Made by a program: the position numbers and the translations under genes. The notes beneath the pieces are model-generated. The model was not told the origin of the DNA. It made no database searches and was given only the letters and a program-made list of their open reading frames with translations. 64,000 nt of DNA from Vibrio sp. SNU_ST1 (GTDB lineage Bacteria > Pseudomonadota > Gammaproteobacteria > Enterobacterales > Vibrionaceae), in contig NZ_CP130748.1 in NCBI RefSeq assembly GCF_030563405.1, positions 434,001-498,000 of the forward strand, in the 5' to 3' direction. Position 1 is the first letter of the stretch; every line of letters starts with the position of its first letter. Shown piece by piece: positions 50,801-60,337 of this stretch.

Positions 50801-53287
50801 TTCACTGGTTGCGATGGTTGATTCGAGAGCTTGCTCTGCGACAAGGTCAACATAGCGGACTTCTTCTTGGGTCATGTTGATGTATTCACGGACCGCAGTA
50901 TTACCGAAGCTGTGTCCCGCTCCATCTTGACGCTCTTTGAATAACCCAAGTAGAGGTATCTGGTTCTCTTCGTTAATTGCTAGGGCTTTGAAATGCCATT
51001 TTGCAGAGCTCCACGCGAGGTCATCGAACTGCGCCCCACCAACAGGAGAGCTAATGTTTGGGAAGAAACGATTCAACAGTTCAGAGTCGGTATCAAGGAA
51101 GTTGGACTCGAAGAACTCACCACCTATATAACTCTCAACCGTACACAGGCCAAACTTACCCATGGTTTTCATCAAGGACTTTTCACAGGCTTTTTGGAAA
51201 TTCTTGAGCCCTTGCTCGACAGACTGGTTATTACACAGTGTTTTAGCTCGATGGTAGACAGAAATAGGGCAAACTGCAGAAATACCAAAGCCAAGTAGGC
51301 ATGCAATGTCATGGCTACTGGCCGCTTGACCTGTTTGATAAATAACGCTCGCATCGAAACGCAAACCGCGCTTGATCAGACGTTGGTTGACGGCGGTTGC
51401 GACAAGAATTGCAGGTAGAGCTGCTTTGCCATTACCAATCTGCTTGTCACTCAGTACGACAATATTGGTTCCATTCTCAACTGAACTTTGGATTGTGTCA
51501 CAAAGTGAGGTTAGAGCTTCAGATACGCGCAGGGCGTTATCTTCACGGCTGTTAAGTGTCGGGTTGAAAAGGGCATCAAAAGTCTCAATTTTGATTTGAT
51601 TTTGCGCGAAAATCTGCTGAAGTTGTTGGGGTTGTAGAATCGGAGAATTGAGAACAAGTTGAACGGTTGCTCTTGGGCTAAAGTTTGGTTTTGCTCCAAG
51701 GGCGACACGTAATGTCATGCCGTCGCCTTCTCTTAATGAGTCGAGAGGTGGGTTGGTAACTTGTGCAAAACGTTGGCTGAAGTACTTGGACATTCCGCCT
51801 TCTTCATCGGTTAGCACATTAGGTGCTAACCCAAAGCCCATTGCTGTGATCTTTTCTGCGCCATGTTCGATCATCGGATCAAGGAAAAACTTAAAGCTTT
51901 CCTGGTTCAGTGAGTAAGCGACATGTCGGCTATACGTACTAAAATTGGTGTTGACGGTAATGCTATTGAGTTTGGGCTCTTCAAGATCGCTAAGGGTAAT
52001 ACTGGCTGATTCTAGTAGTGCACTGTAGTTACGCTCTTTAGCGAGTGTCTCTAGGATCTCATTGGTTTCATAGCTACGACCAGTTGCGTGATCAAAATAG
52101 ATCATGCCACCTGCTTGGATTCGCCCAAAGCGTACAATGTCCTCTGCTGGGAAATCAATTTGACCAGCTTCACTCATGACAGCAAGGTAACGGTCTGTTT
52201 CAACACTACGCAACGGGCGTAAACCTAGGCGGTCCAATCTAGCTCCGACTTTTTGACCATCCGAGAAAATAAGCGCAGCAGGGCCATCATTTTTTTCTTC
52301 TGAAAGGCTGAAGTATTCAAGCATCGCTTTGACTTCTGGAGATATTCTGTCGTCATTCTCCCAAGCTGGTGGCATCATTGCGAGCACAGCCGTAACAATG
52401 TCGAGTCGATCTTCAACAACGCGACGGGCTAAGGTTTGATCTAGTCTAGCCGAGTCTGATTGACCCTTCGGGAAAATAACTCTTTTTTGTTGTTGGCGAG
52501 CAATAGCATCTTCACTGAGGCGGTTTTTCTTATCAGTATTTAATTCACCATTGTGTGCCATGCGGCGAAATGGTTGAGCCATCATGGTTGCTGGTGCCGT
52601 ATTTGTCGAAAAACGCGTATGGAAAAATAGCGTTGTAATATGGTGCTCTGAGTGGGATAAGTCACAGAAGTAGGGAACCACTTCCCATGAGTTTAAACGC
52701 CCTTTATAGACCTGAGTTTTCGAGCTCATAGAGAGAGGGTAGAAGCCTGATAACTCATCATCAGTAAAACCAACCGATTCAATTTCACCTAATGCTAGGT
52801 TGATCTGATGTTCAAAATGTTCAGCGCTACGGGAAAAATCACCATTTAAAAAGATCACTTGTTGAATTGGCTGCTGCACTTTATTAGATGCATCGTTTAT
52901 TGCTGTAGGATTTATAGGCACTTCGCGCCATAACGCAATATCCAATTGGTACTTAGCTAGAAGCGTTTCTATGATCTGTTTTGTTTGAGCGTGGTATTCA
53001 CTATTAAAAGGAAAGAAGAAGTTCGCAACACCAAAGTCTCCGCGCTCAAGGTCTGAGGTCTTGAGAAGATGACGATAAAAGTTTATCGATAGGTCGATGT
53101 TGACCCCTGCACCATCACCAATGCCTTCTGCGTTCATGCCTCCACGGTGTGGAATTGTGCACAGAGCTTGATGGGCTAGTGAGAGTAATTGATGAGTTTG
53201 TTCACCAGTTTTATCGGTGATGAAACCCACCCCACAACTGGAGTGTTCATGCTCGCGGTCATAAAGCGAGCGAGATTCCTGATTCAT
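47855..53287 (-). CDS. Large glutamate synthase alpha-subunit-like protein (second GltB paralogue, about 1810 residues)
   Basis: This is a divergent GltB, not a copy of the neighbouring gltB. From the ATG at 53287 (AAGGA nine bases upstream; another ATG at 53338 lacks one) it starts with a short propeptide and the Ntn-glutaminase nucleophile Cys18 (SSCGVGF). Glutaminase motifs follow (TRFSTNT, AHNGELNT). The FMN synthase core has GAMSHGAL near 999, SNSGEGGE near 1025, GAKPGEGGQLP and PPPHHDTYSIEDL. A three-Cys cluster site lies at 1240, 1246 and 1250, and the GXGXG beta-helix runs from about 1400. Compared with GltB it has about 90 extra residues at 884-976, ahead of the FMN domain, and about 200 extra at the C-terminus. 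No gltD is in its operon; a diflavin reductase follows. It probably makes glutamate from glutamine and 2-oxoglutarate or a related 2-oxoacid (inference). Confidence 0.92.
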   Translation of the reverse strand: MNQESRSLYDREHEHSSCGVGFITDKTGEQTHQLLSLAHQALCTIPHRGGMNAEGIGDGAGVNIDLSINFYRHLLKTSDLERGDFGVANFFFPFNSEYHAQTKQIIETLLAKYQLDIALWREVPINPTAINDASNKVQQPIQQVIFLNGDFSRSAEHFEHQINLALGEIESVGFTDDELSGFYPLSMSSKTQVYKGRLNSWEVVPYFCDLSHSEHHITTLFFHTRFSTNTAPATMMAQPFRRMAHNGELNTDKKNRLSEDAIARQQQKRVIFPKGQSDSARLDQTLARRVVEDRLDIVTAVLAMMPPAWENDDRISPEVKAMLEYFSLSEEKNDGPAALIFSDGQKVGARLDRLGLRPLRSVETDRYLAVMSEAGQIDFPAEDIVRFGRIQAGGMIYFDHATGRSYETNEILETLAKERNYSALLESASITLSDLEEPKLNSITVNTNFSTYSRHVAYSLNQESFKFFLDPMIEHGAEKITAMGFGLAPNVLTDEEGGMSKYFSQRFAQVTNPPLDSLREGDGMTLRVALGAKPNFSPRATVQLVLNSPILQPQQLQQIFAQNQIKIETFDALFNPTLNSREDNALRVSEALTSLCDTIQSSVENGTNIVVLSDKQIGNGKAALPAILVATAVNQRLIKRGLRFDASVIYQTGQAASSHDIACLLGFGISAVCPISVYHRAKTLCNNQSVEQGLKNFQKACEKSLMKTMGKFGLCTVESYIGGEFFESNFLDTDSELLNRFFPNISSPVGGAQFDDLAWSSAKWHFKALAINEENQIPLLGLFKERQDGAGHSFGNTAVREYINMTQEEVRYVDLVAEQALESTIATSEDVAYKQTGYEKLTPEEIDKFKVTPAYRSFADNLYRERETRPATLRDILLLPLNFNQAKSVDEFSHLLDRFHFEGNVNYLWSGLEVEVSPDAVNQFVLTLNNREQMNSLKMAIEATWSEKTEHLVIVDDAIHLTVNPELQAFLSRVKLAKQPIELHQVQAAHLITPAFASGAMSHGALNANAHQAVAQGTNIAGAMSNSGEGGEHSSRFNSIKSSKIKQFASGRFGVWVGYLADPQLEEIEIKIAQGAKPGEGGQLPSPKVTVEIAAARGGTPGVELVSPPPHHDTYSIEDLGQLIHDAKAARVRVIVKLVSSEGIGTIAVGVAKAGADVINVAGNTGGTGAAAVTSLKNTGRVAEIGIAEVHQALSENGLRDKVTLRCSNAHQTGIDVIKSAIMGGDSFEFGTTALMMLKCVMAKNCNVKCPAGLTTNPELYQGDPRALAQYFLNVAHEVREILAHLGYQSLQEIRGKSELLHLANHHSIVGKLNVTGLLREVDIVKVAKPVYLEADFTPDDALIEQLLANYFDQEARHIELDAGKLNNCNKSMGGQLSIDIERALNYQDKAQQHPAALSAANGRRFFDAESIVVKSHGSAGQSYAAFNNSGLLMEHTGTCNDGVGKGSSGGHIVVRSPSQRKFKTGNNVLIGNFALFGATGGQAFIQGEAGDRFAVRNSGAVAVVEGVGDFCCEYMTNGSVINLGNFGKGFGNGMSGGIAYQYDVDGKFVDSCSADSILTIPLIEQNPGYEEALKWHLEQHVRFTGSRKTQRILNDWPTSRTMFTLVIPLALLHSQHPESILEHHSRKQILEELIQGQASSLIEAVHFAFRDQKSLANGLSPQYGDMDTPLICELLTHSGVLHRAHQLVKNTAIDTHVIQRMFELKDKKLYDQLLKDVKEAVSNYSDDELSVLLANKRIQDYKASLERRDVWDTHSRGTTVWIIARERDISKEMEVIEPINQRLATLYCYTFADVIREQIEQTKQEAQNA

Positions 53288-53732
53288 TCGATCATTTCCT
53301 TGATTGCTTGCAGTTGAGACTGCGGGTTCCTTTGGCATGTATCACTACAGTGCCGAAGCCTCAGCTTATATCCCTATTGAGTTGCGAAATTTTGACAACT
53401 TCTAATTGGGGAAACCAACTTTTCTGCTCCTGCTGAAGTAAATTGGTTTCTTAATGAAACGTGTTTTGTTCCTTTAAAGCGATCTCAATAATTATCATGT
53501 AGAAAATTTGATAGCAAGTGGTTGTTTTCTTTTCACATGGATTTCGAATAGTTAATTAGTCTTTATATTTGTTTTATATCGAGTTTATCTGGTCACTTTT
53601 TCTTTATTTTGTCGTATTTTAGAGTTATCAAGTTAAACGATAATGATTATTAGTTATTTTTATTGGGCTAATTTTTTGTCTTAATTCATAAAAAGTGGAT
53701 AAATAAGTAAACGGGTATGGGTATCTAAGAAA
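53288..53732. other. AT-rich spacer between gltBD and the GltB-like operon
   Basis: About 445 nt, very AT-rich, presumably holding the promoter of the GltB-like/reductase operon. No convincing sigma-70 pair was found. A GATAATGATTATTAG stretch at 53639-53653 matches the first half of a Fur box but not the second, so Fur control is only a weak possibility. No gene is seen. Confidence 0.5.
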
Positions 53733-53762
53733 TAAAAAAGGCCAACACAGAGTGTTGGCCAA
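53733..53762 (-). terminator. Terminator of gltBD
   Basis: Read on the minus strand: GGCCAACAC (53760-53752), loop TCT, GTGTTGGCC (53748-53740), then a T-run. It separates gltBD from the second glutamate synthase locus. Confidence 0.93.
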
Positions 53763-53789
53763 AGTTTGGAAGGAGTTGCTATTAAAGTT

Positions 53790-55259
53790 TTATGCAGAAA
53801 GCATCAAAGAGTCGGCTTTCGCTTCTAAGTTTGAGTTACCCATTAAGAAGTCATCAATAGCAATGGCGCATTCACGGCCTTCGTTAATACAACGTACTAC
53901 TAGAGACTGGCCTGTACGCATATCACCAGCTGCGAAAACGCCTTTTTGGTTAGTCGCAAAACCTTCAGAAGCGACGTTACCACGTTCGTCCAGTTTAATG
54001 TCTAGTTGAGCTAGCACGCCTGTAGGTTCTGGATGTAAGAAGCCCATCGCAAGGAATGCCATGTCACACGGAATAACACGTTCAGAGTTCGCTACTTCAT
54101 CAAAACCTGGACGTTCGCCTGGTTTCGCGTCTTGCCAAACGATGTCAGCGATACGAAGCCCGGTTACATTACCGTTATCGTCAGAGATGAACTCTTTAGT
54201 CAGGATGTTCCAATGACGTTCACAACCTTCTTCGTGAGAAGTCGTCGTTTTCATGATCATTGGGTATTGAGGCCAAGGCATATTTACAGGGCGTTTCTCT
54301 GGTGGGATCGGCATGATCTCAACCTGAGTAATGCTTGCTGCTTTATGACGGTTTGATGTGCCCACACAGTCAGAACCCGTATCACCACCACCGATAACCA
54401 CTATGTGCTTATCTTTAGCGTGAAGCTCTTCTGTTTTAAGGTCTAAGTCGTTGGCTCGGCGGTTGTTTTGACCAAGGAATTCCATGGCAAAATGAACGCC
54501 TTTCAGTTCACGACCTGGGATTGGTAAGTCGCGTGGAACCGTAGAACCACCCGTCAGCAATACCACATCAAATTCTTGTCGTAGCTGTTGAGCGTTAACA
54601 TCAACACCGATGTGTTGATTGACTTTAAACTCAACGCCAGCTTCAGCCATCAGGTTGATCTTGCGGTCAATCACGTCCATGCCCAGTTTGAAATCTGGGA
54701 TACCGAAGCGCAGTAGACCACCGACTTTCTCATCACGTTCAAATACTGTCACTGAGTGACCAGCACTGTTTAGTTGCTCAGCAGCGGCTAGGCCTGCTGG
54801 GCCTGAGCCGATCACTGCCACTGTTTTACCAGTGCGAGAGCGTGGTGTTTTAGGCTTTGCGTACCCTTCACGGTACGCCGTTTCTACTATCGTCTTCTCG
54901 ATATTACAGATGGTGATTGGGTCTTGGTTGATACCCAGTACACAAGCACTTTCACAAGGAGAAGGACACACACGACCTGTAAACTCAGGGAAGTTGTTGG
55001 TAGAGCTTAGGATGTTCCAAGCCTCTTCCCAGCTGTCACGGTACACCGCGTCATTGAATTCTGGGATGATGTTACCAATCGGACAACCGCTGTGACAGAA
55101 AGGTACGCCACAGTCCATACAACGAGATGCTTGAGTATTGATTTTTTCACCAAACTCTTCGTTAAGTACGAACTCTTTGTTGTCTTCGATACGAACCGAT
55201 GGGGCGAGCTTCTTTGGAAGCTCACGACCGTGTTCTAAAAATCCAGTAGGCTTACCCAT
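53790..55259 (-). CDS. gltD: Glutamate synthase (NADPH) small subunit
   Basis: FAD and Fe-S subunit passing electrons from NADPH to GltB. The 489 residues show the N-terminal cysteine clusters CMDCGVPFCHSGCPIGN (near 42) and CPSPCESACVLG (near 97). The FAD loop VIGSGPAGLAAAEQL lies near 150 and the NADPH loop GGGDTGSDCVGTS near 293. Its ATG overlaps the gltB stop (TAATG). Confidence 0.97.
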   Translation of the reverse strand: MGKPTGFLEHGRELPKKLAPSVRIEDNKEFVLNEEFGEKINTQASRCMDCGVPFCHSGCPIGNIIPEFNDAVYRDSWEEAWNILSSTNNFPEFTGRVCPSPCESACVLGINQDPITICNIEKTIVETAYREGYAKPKTPRSRTGKTVAVIGSGPAGLAAAEQLNSAGHSVTVFERDEKVGGLLRFGIPDFKLGMDVIDRKINLMAEAGVEFKVNQHIGVDVNAQQLRQEFDVVLLTGGSTVPRDLPIPGRELKGVHFAMEFLGQNNRRANDLDLKTEELHAKDKHIVVIGGGDTGSDCVGTSNRHKAASITQVEIMPIPPEKRPVNMPWPQYPMIMKTTTSHEEGCERHWNILTKEFISDDNGNVTGLRIADIVWQDAKPGERPGFDEVANSERVIPCDMAFLAMGFLHPEPTGVLAQLDIKLDERGNVASEGFATNQKGVFAAGDMRTGQSLVVRCINEGRECAIAIDDFLMGNSNLEAKADSLMLSA

Positions 55260-58200
55260 TATACTGCCTCCACTTCTTCCGTTTGTGCTTGTTGTGCTTC
55301 AGCTTTACGCTTTTCAAGAACCGCTTTGTAGTCGCGTGGCATGACTTTAATCAGTGATGCAACACTTGCTTCAAAGTTGTCTAGGAAAGACTGAGCAACT
55401 TCACTTCCTGTGAATTCAACATGCTTGGTTAGCATATCTAGTAGAAGATCTTTATCTTCTTGTTCAATTGGATCTAGGTCTACAAGTTCAGCGTTAAGCT
55501 TGGTTTCGAAGTCGCCTTCTTTATCCCAAACATAAGCAACACCGCCACTCATACCAGCTGCAAAGTTACGGCCAGTTGAGCCAAGGATAATTGCCGCGCC
55601 ACCTGTCATGTATTCACAACCGTGGTCACCAACACCTTCAACTACAACCTTCGCACCTGAGTTACGAACACAGAAACGTTCGCCAGCCATACCGCGAATG
55701 AAAGATTCACCTGAGGTTGCACCGTAGAAACATACGTTACCAACCACGATATTATCTTCCGCAACGATAGAAGATTTCGCATCTGGGTACAGTACCAACG
55801 TACCGCCAGATAGACCTTTACCCCAGTAATCGTTCGCGTCGCCTTCTACTTCGAATTTTACGCCTTTCGCAAGGAACGCACCGAAAGATTGGCCAGCACT
55901 ACCGTAGAACTTAACGTTCATTGGTTGTGGTAAACCTTGGTCTTTGTAAACTTTCGAAATTTCATTCGATAGCATCGTACCCGCAGAGCGGTCCGTGTTG
56001 ATGATAGGGAAGGTCGCATTCACGGCTTCGCCTTTCTCAAGCGCTGGAATGGCAGCTTGAATCAGTTTACGGTCAAGAACATCTTCTAGGTTGTGGTTTT
56101 GTTGTCTCTGGTTGTAGATACCGTCGTCTTCACGTGCCTGCTCAATGTGCAGTACAGGTGTTAGGTCGAGGTTCTTGTACTTCCAGTGACCGATGTCATC
56201 ACGAACTTTAAGTTTGTGCGATTGACCAACCATTTCGTCGATAGAACGGAAGCCAAGTTCAGCCATTACTTCACGCAGACCTTCTGCCATGTATTGGAAG
56301 AACGTTACTACGTCTTCTACGCGGCCGTCGAAACGCTCACGCAGGGTCTTGTTTTGTGTTGCGATACCAACAGGACATGTATTCTTGTGACACTTACGCA
56401 TCATGATACAGCCTTCAACAACAAGTGCAGCTGTTGCTACGCCCCATTCTTCAGCGCCAAGTAGTGTTGCAACTGCAAGGTCACGAGGTGTTTTCATCTG
56501 ACCATCAGACTGAACAACAATACGGTTACGTAGGCCGTTTTTCAGCAGAGTTTGGTGAGTTTCCGCTAGACCCAGTTCCCAAGGCAGACCGGTGTGACGG
56601 ATAGAAGACATCGGAGATGCACCTGTACCACCATCAAACCCTGCGATAAGTACGACGTCAGCTTTCGCTTTTGCTACACCTGATGCTATCGTACCTACGC
56701 CTGCTTCTGATACTAGCTTCACGTTTACACGGCCGTTACGGTTTGCATTTTTCAGATCGTAGATCAGCTGAGCCAAATCTTCGATTGAGTAGATATCGTG
56801 GTGTGGGGGTGGAGAGATAAGACCTACGCCCGGAGTCGAGTGACGTGTTGCACCAATCCAATCATCAACCTTATCACCAGGTAGTTGACCACCTTCGCCA
56901 GGTTTCGCACCTTGAGCCATCTTGATTTGCAGCTCATCAGCGTTAGATAGGTAGTAAGACGTTACACCAAAGCGGCCAGAAGCCACCTGTTTGATTGCTG
57001 AACGTTCCCAGTCGCCGTTTTCTTTACGCTCGAAACGTGCTGGATCTTCACCACCTTCACCTGAGTTTGACTTCGCGCCAATGCGGTTCATTGCAACAGC
57101 CAGTGTTGAGTGAGCCTCATGTGAGATTGAACCAAAGCTCATTGCGCCGGTTGCGAAACGCTTAAGGATGTTCTCGATTGGTTCTACTTCCGCGAGAGGA
57201 ATAGAGCCTGCAGGGTTCTTGATGAAATCCAGTTGGCTACGTAGCGTTGCTGCGTTGTCGCCTTGGTCATCAACTGCTTTTGCGTACTTCTTGAACTGAC
57301 CGTAATCTTTATTACGCGTCGACTCTTGAAGTAGAGAAATCGTTTCAGGGTTGAATAGGTGCTTCTCGCCACGTTGTTTCCACTGGTAAACACCGCCAAC
57401 ATCAAGGATCTGAGCTGGAATTTCACGAGCTGGGTAACCAACACGGTGACGAACTAGCACTTCTCGTGCGATATCATCGATCGTTAGACCTTGGATACGA
57501 GAAACAGTACCAGTGAAGTATTTTTCAACCACTGACTTGCTTACACCAAGTGCTTCAAAGATTTGTGCACCGTGGTAAGACTGTAGCGTAGAGATCCCCA
57601 TCTTAGAGAAGATCTTCAGTAGACCGCCGTTGACACCTTTACGGTAGTTATCGAATAACTCACGCGGGTGTACGTTTGGATCTAGCTTCTTCGTACGTTG
57701 CAGTTCAACAATCGTTTCAATAACTAGGTATGGGTTAACTGCGTTCGCACCGTAGCCGATAAGCGTTGCAAAGTGGTGTGTCTCGCGAGCATCGCCCGTT
57801 TCAACAACAATGTCACACTTAGCTCTTAGACCTTTCCGGATAAGATGGTGGTGAACCGCGCCAACTGCCAGCATTGCTGGAATAGCGGCGTGGGTAGAGT
57901 TAACCGCACGGTCTGTCAGTAGGATGATAGAGTAACCATCAATCACGGCGTCTTCTGCGTATTGGCAGATACGCTTAAGTGCGCGCTCTAACTTGCCGTT
58001 GTCTCCGTTTGCTTGGAATACGATATCCAGCGTCTTCGCTTGAAGGTGCTCGTTATCGATTGCACGTAGCTTCTCTAATTCTGAGTTAGATAGCACAGGA
58101 GATTCAAGTTCTACTTTTTGACAGTGTTCAGGTGTTTCAGCAAGTAGGTTCTGATCCTTACCTAGGTAAGTGTTCAGAGACATAACCATACGCTCACGAA

Positions 58201-59806
58201 TCGGATCGATTGGCGGGTTAGTTACTTGTGCAAATAATTGCTTGAAGTAGTTTGAAAGGTGCTGCGATTGATGGGAAAGAATCGCTAGCGGCCAGTCAGC
58301 CCCCATTGCTGAAAGTGGCTCGTAGCCTGTTTTCGCAAGAGGTAGAATGATTTCGTTTACTTCTTCAGAGCTCACACCAAACGATTGTTGTTTGTGAAGC
58401 AACTTTTCTGGAGAAGGTTGGTTAAATTCGTTGTTCGCATCCGGTAGCTTTTTCAAGCTCAGAAGGTTCTCTTCAACCCACTTTTCGTAGGGTTGTGCTT
58501 TAGCAATACCGTCTTTCACTTCTTCGTCAGAAATGATGCGGCCTTGCTCAAGGTCAGCAACGAAGATACGACCTGGCTGTAAACGACCACGGTATTCAAC
58601 GTTTTCAGGTGCGATCTCAACAACACCAGACTCAGACGCCATCACTAGGAAGTCGTCTTTCGTTACTGTGTAGCGAGAAGGACGCAGACCGTTACGGTCA
58701 AGTGTTGCACCAACTTGAACACCATCAGTGAAGCAGACAGAAGCTGGACCATCCCATGGTTCCATTACGTTCGCGTGGTACTGGTAGAACGCACGACGAG
58801 TTGGATCCATGTTTTTGTTTTCTTGCCATGCTTCAGGGATCATCATCATTAATGCGTGTGGCAGAGTACGACCTGAAAGAACAAGTAGCTCAAGCGCCAT
58901 ATCGAAGTTTGATGAATCCGAGCTACCTTCCTGACAGATAGGAAGCAGCATGTCGATTTCAGCTTGTGTAAACAGATCCGACTCTAGGATTGCTTCACGT
59001 GCTTTCATCCAGTTTAGATTGCCGCGAACCGTATTGATTTCGCCATTATGCGCGATGTAACGGAAAGGCTGAGCCAGACGCCAACGAGGGAATGTATTGG
59101 TAGAGAAGCGAGAGTGTACAAGTGCTAGAGCTGTCACCATAGTTGGGTTTTGCAGGTCTAGGAAGTACTGAGGTACTTGTTCAGTTGTTAGCTGACCTTT
59201 GTACACCAATGTCTTGTAAGACATAGAGTTGATGTAGAAGTCGTCACCGATATTTGAAACGCTTTCTAGGCATACACGAACGGTGTAGTTACGTAGAACA
59301 TACAGTTTACGCTCAAGCTCTTCAGGTGTGATACCTGGACCACCAGAAATAAATACGTGTTCAAATTGAGGTTCAGTACTTAATGGGTCAGCACCAATCA
59401 TTGAATTGTCAGTTGGAAGTTCACGGTATCCGATAACCTCTAACTCAAGGCGCTGTGCATTGCGTTCTAGAATGTCACGACACTGTGCACGTTTGTATTC
59501 ATCTTTAGGGAAAAGTACAACACCAACACCATATTTTTCAAAAGATGGCAGCTTAATTCCAAGCTTTACGGCTTCTTCTAGTAAGAATTCGTGCGGCTTC
59601 TGTAGCAGGATACCTGCACCATCACCAGAACACGGATCGCAGCCTTGGCCGCCACGGTGTTCCATACGTGCAAGCATATCGAGTGCTTGAGTTACTACAT
59701 CATGAGATTTGCGATTCTTTAGATGTGCAACAAAACCGATACCACAAGCGTCATGCTCCAATTCAGGAGTATACAGACCCTGTGAGTTCTGCTCTTGATC
59801 TACCAT
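55259..59806 (-). CDS. gltB: Glutamate synthase (NADPH) large subunit
   Basis: Canonical GOGAT alpha subunit, making two glutamates from glutamine and 2-oxoglutarate. The 1515 residues match the family length. The Ntn nucleophile is Cys21 after a 20-residue propeptide (HDACGIGF). Glutaminase motifs are SRFSTNT and AHNGEINT. The FMN domain has GAMSFGSIS and SNSGEGGEDP. The 3Fe-4S site is Cys1133, Cys1139 and Cys1144 (CX5CX4C), and the GXGXG domain is at the C-terminus. It is the first gene of gltBD. Confidence 0.98.
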   Translation of the reverse strand: MVDQEQNSQGLYTPELEHDACGIGFVAHLKNRKSHDVVTQALDMLARMEHRGGQGCDPCSGDGAGILLQKPHEFLLEEAVKLGIKLPSFEKYGVGVVLFPKDEYKRAQCRDILERNAQRLELEVIGYRELPTDNSMIGADPLSTEPQFEHVFISGGPGITPEELERKLYVLRNYTVRVCLESVSNIGDDFYINSMSYKTLVYKGQLTTEQVPQYFLDLQNPTMVTALALVHSRFSTNTFPRWRLAQPFRYIAHNGEINTVRGNLNWMKAREAILESDLFTQAEIDMLLPICQEGSSDSSNFDMALELLVLSGRTLPHALMMMIPEAWQENKNMDPTRRAFYQYHANVMEPWDGPASVCFTDGVQVGATLDRNGLRPSRYTVTKDDFLVMASESGVVEIAPENVEYRGRLQPGRIFVADLEQGRIISDEEVKDGIAKAQPYEKWVEENLLSLKKLPDANNEFNQPSPEKLLHKQQSFGVSSEEVNEIILPLAKTGYEPLSAMGADWPLAILSHQSQHLSNYFKQLFAQVTNPPIDPIRERMVMSLNTYLGKDQNLLAETPEHCQKVELESPVLSNSELEKLRAIDNEHLQAKTLDIVFQANGDNGKLERALKRICQYAEDAVIDGYSIILLTDRAVNSTHAAIPAMLAVGAVHHHLIRKGLRAKCDIVVETGDARETHHFATLIGYGANAVNPYLVIETIVELQRTKKLDPNVHPRELFDNYRKGVNGGLLKIFSKMGISTLQSYHGAQIFEALGVSKSVVEKYFTGTVSRIQGLTIDDIAREVLVRHRVGYPAREIPAQILDVGGVYQWKQRGEKHLFNPETISLLQESTRNKDYGQFKKYAKAVDDQGDNAATLRSQLDFIKNPAGSIPLAEVEPIENILKRFATGAMSFGSISHEAHSTLAVAMNRIGAKSNSGEGGEDPARFERKENGDWERSAIKQVASGRFGVTSYYLSNADELQIKMAQGAKPGEGGQLPGDKVDDWIGATRHSTPGVGLISPPPHHDIYSIEDLAQLIYDLKNANRNGRVNVKLVSEAGVGTIASGVAKAKADVVLIAGFDGGTGASPMSSIRHTGLPWELGLAETHQTLLKNGLRNRIVVQSDGQMKTPRDLAVATLLGAEEWGVATAALVVEGCIMMRKCHKNTCPVGIATQNKTLRERFDGRVEDVVTFFQYMAEGLREVMAELGFRSIDEMVGQSHKLKVRDDIGHWKYKNLDLTPVLHIEQAREDDGIYNQRQQNHNLEDVLDRKLIQAAIPALEKGEAVNATFPIINTDRSAGTMLSNEISKVYKDQGLPQPMNVKFYGSAGQSFGAFLAKGVKFEVEGDANDYWGKGLSGGTLVLYPDAKSSIVAEDNIVVGNVCFYGATSGESFIRGMAGERFCVRNSGAKVVVEGVGDHGCEYMTGGAAIILGSTGRNFAAGMSGGVAYVWDKEGDFETKLNAELVDLDPIEQEDKDLLLDMLTKHVEFTGSEVAQSFLDNFEASVASLIKVMPRDYKAVLEKRKAEAQQAQTEEVEAV

Positions 59807-60337
59807 AGATACATCCTTCCAGTTAAATCTAGGCGCAACTTATTTGTATAAAGTTAGCCTTGTCCTTTTATATTTATGGGTCTAAACCTGCCTATGCTGG
59901 CGGTTTGAATCCTTTCCGTATCTCGCAGGAAAAGTATTGCGAGAAAAACAATCCTTAGTGATATCCGTTTATTTTTAGCCACAAACTAGTGGTTTATATA
60001 GGTGGGATATGGATATCACCAACTTATTAACAAGTTTTTGTTGTAAGTAAATGCACAAAAACAGCCAATATGTGTAAGTATCCTACAATTTTGTTAAGGA
60101 TAATTGCAATGAAAGTTGAACTTTGTAGACCATTTTTTTATTTTGAATTGAATTTACGCATAACATTTATGCAACGTTAGGCGATTATGAGTGTTTTATT
60201 TGCATTTTTATTGATATTCGTTAGATGGATCGCAAGTGTGCTTTGGTAATCTATTTGGATTATTTCTGAAAGTCCGTAATTTAATTTCACAAATGAAATT
60301 AATATTCATTCTCATTTAGATTCTTGGTGTATCTATT
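59807..60337. other. Divergent intergenic region between gltB and yhcC
   Basis: This region of 531 nt is AT-rich and must contain the gltB promoter and the yhcC promoter. It holds a perfect palindrome GCATAA-CAT-TTATGC (60158-60172). A 23-codon frame at 60109-60180 has AAGGA eight bases before its ATG. I could not assign a convincing promoter pair for either gene. Confidence 0.5.

Noticed and set aside
53639..53657. Fur box upstream of the GltB-like operon
   Set aside because: Only the left half matches the 19-bp consensus, and the region is extremely AT-rich, so a chance match is likely.
47855..59806. Two GltB-type genes in tandem as an assembly artefact, a recent duplication or a decaying copy
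   Set aside because: The two proteins are deeply diverged, differ in length by about 300 residues, and both keep catalytic residues and intact frames. This is an ancient paralogue with its own partner.
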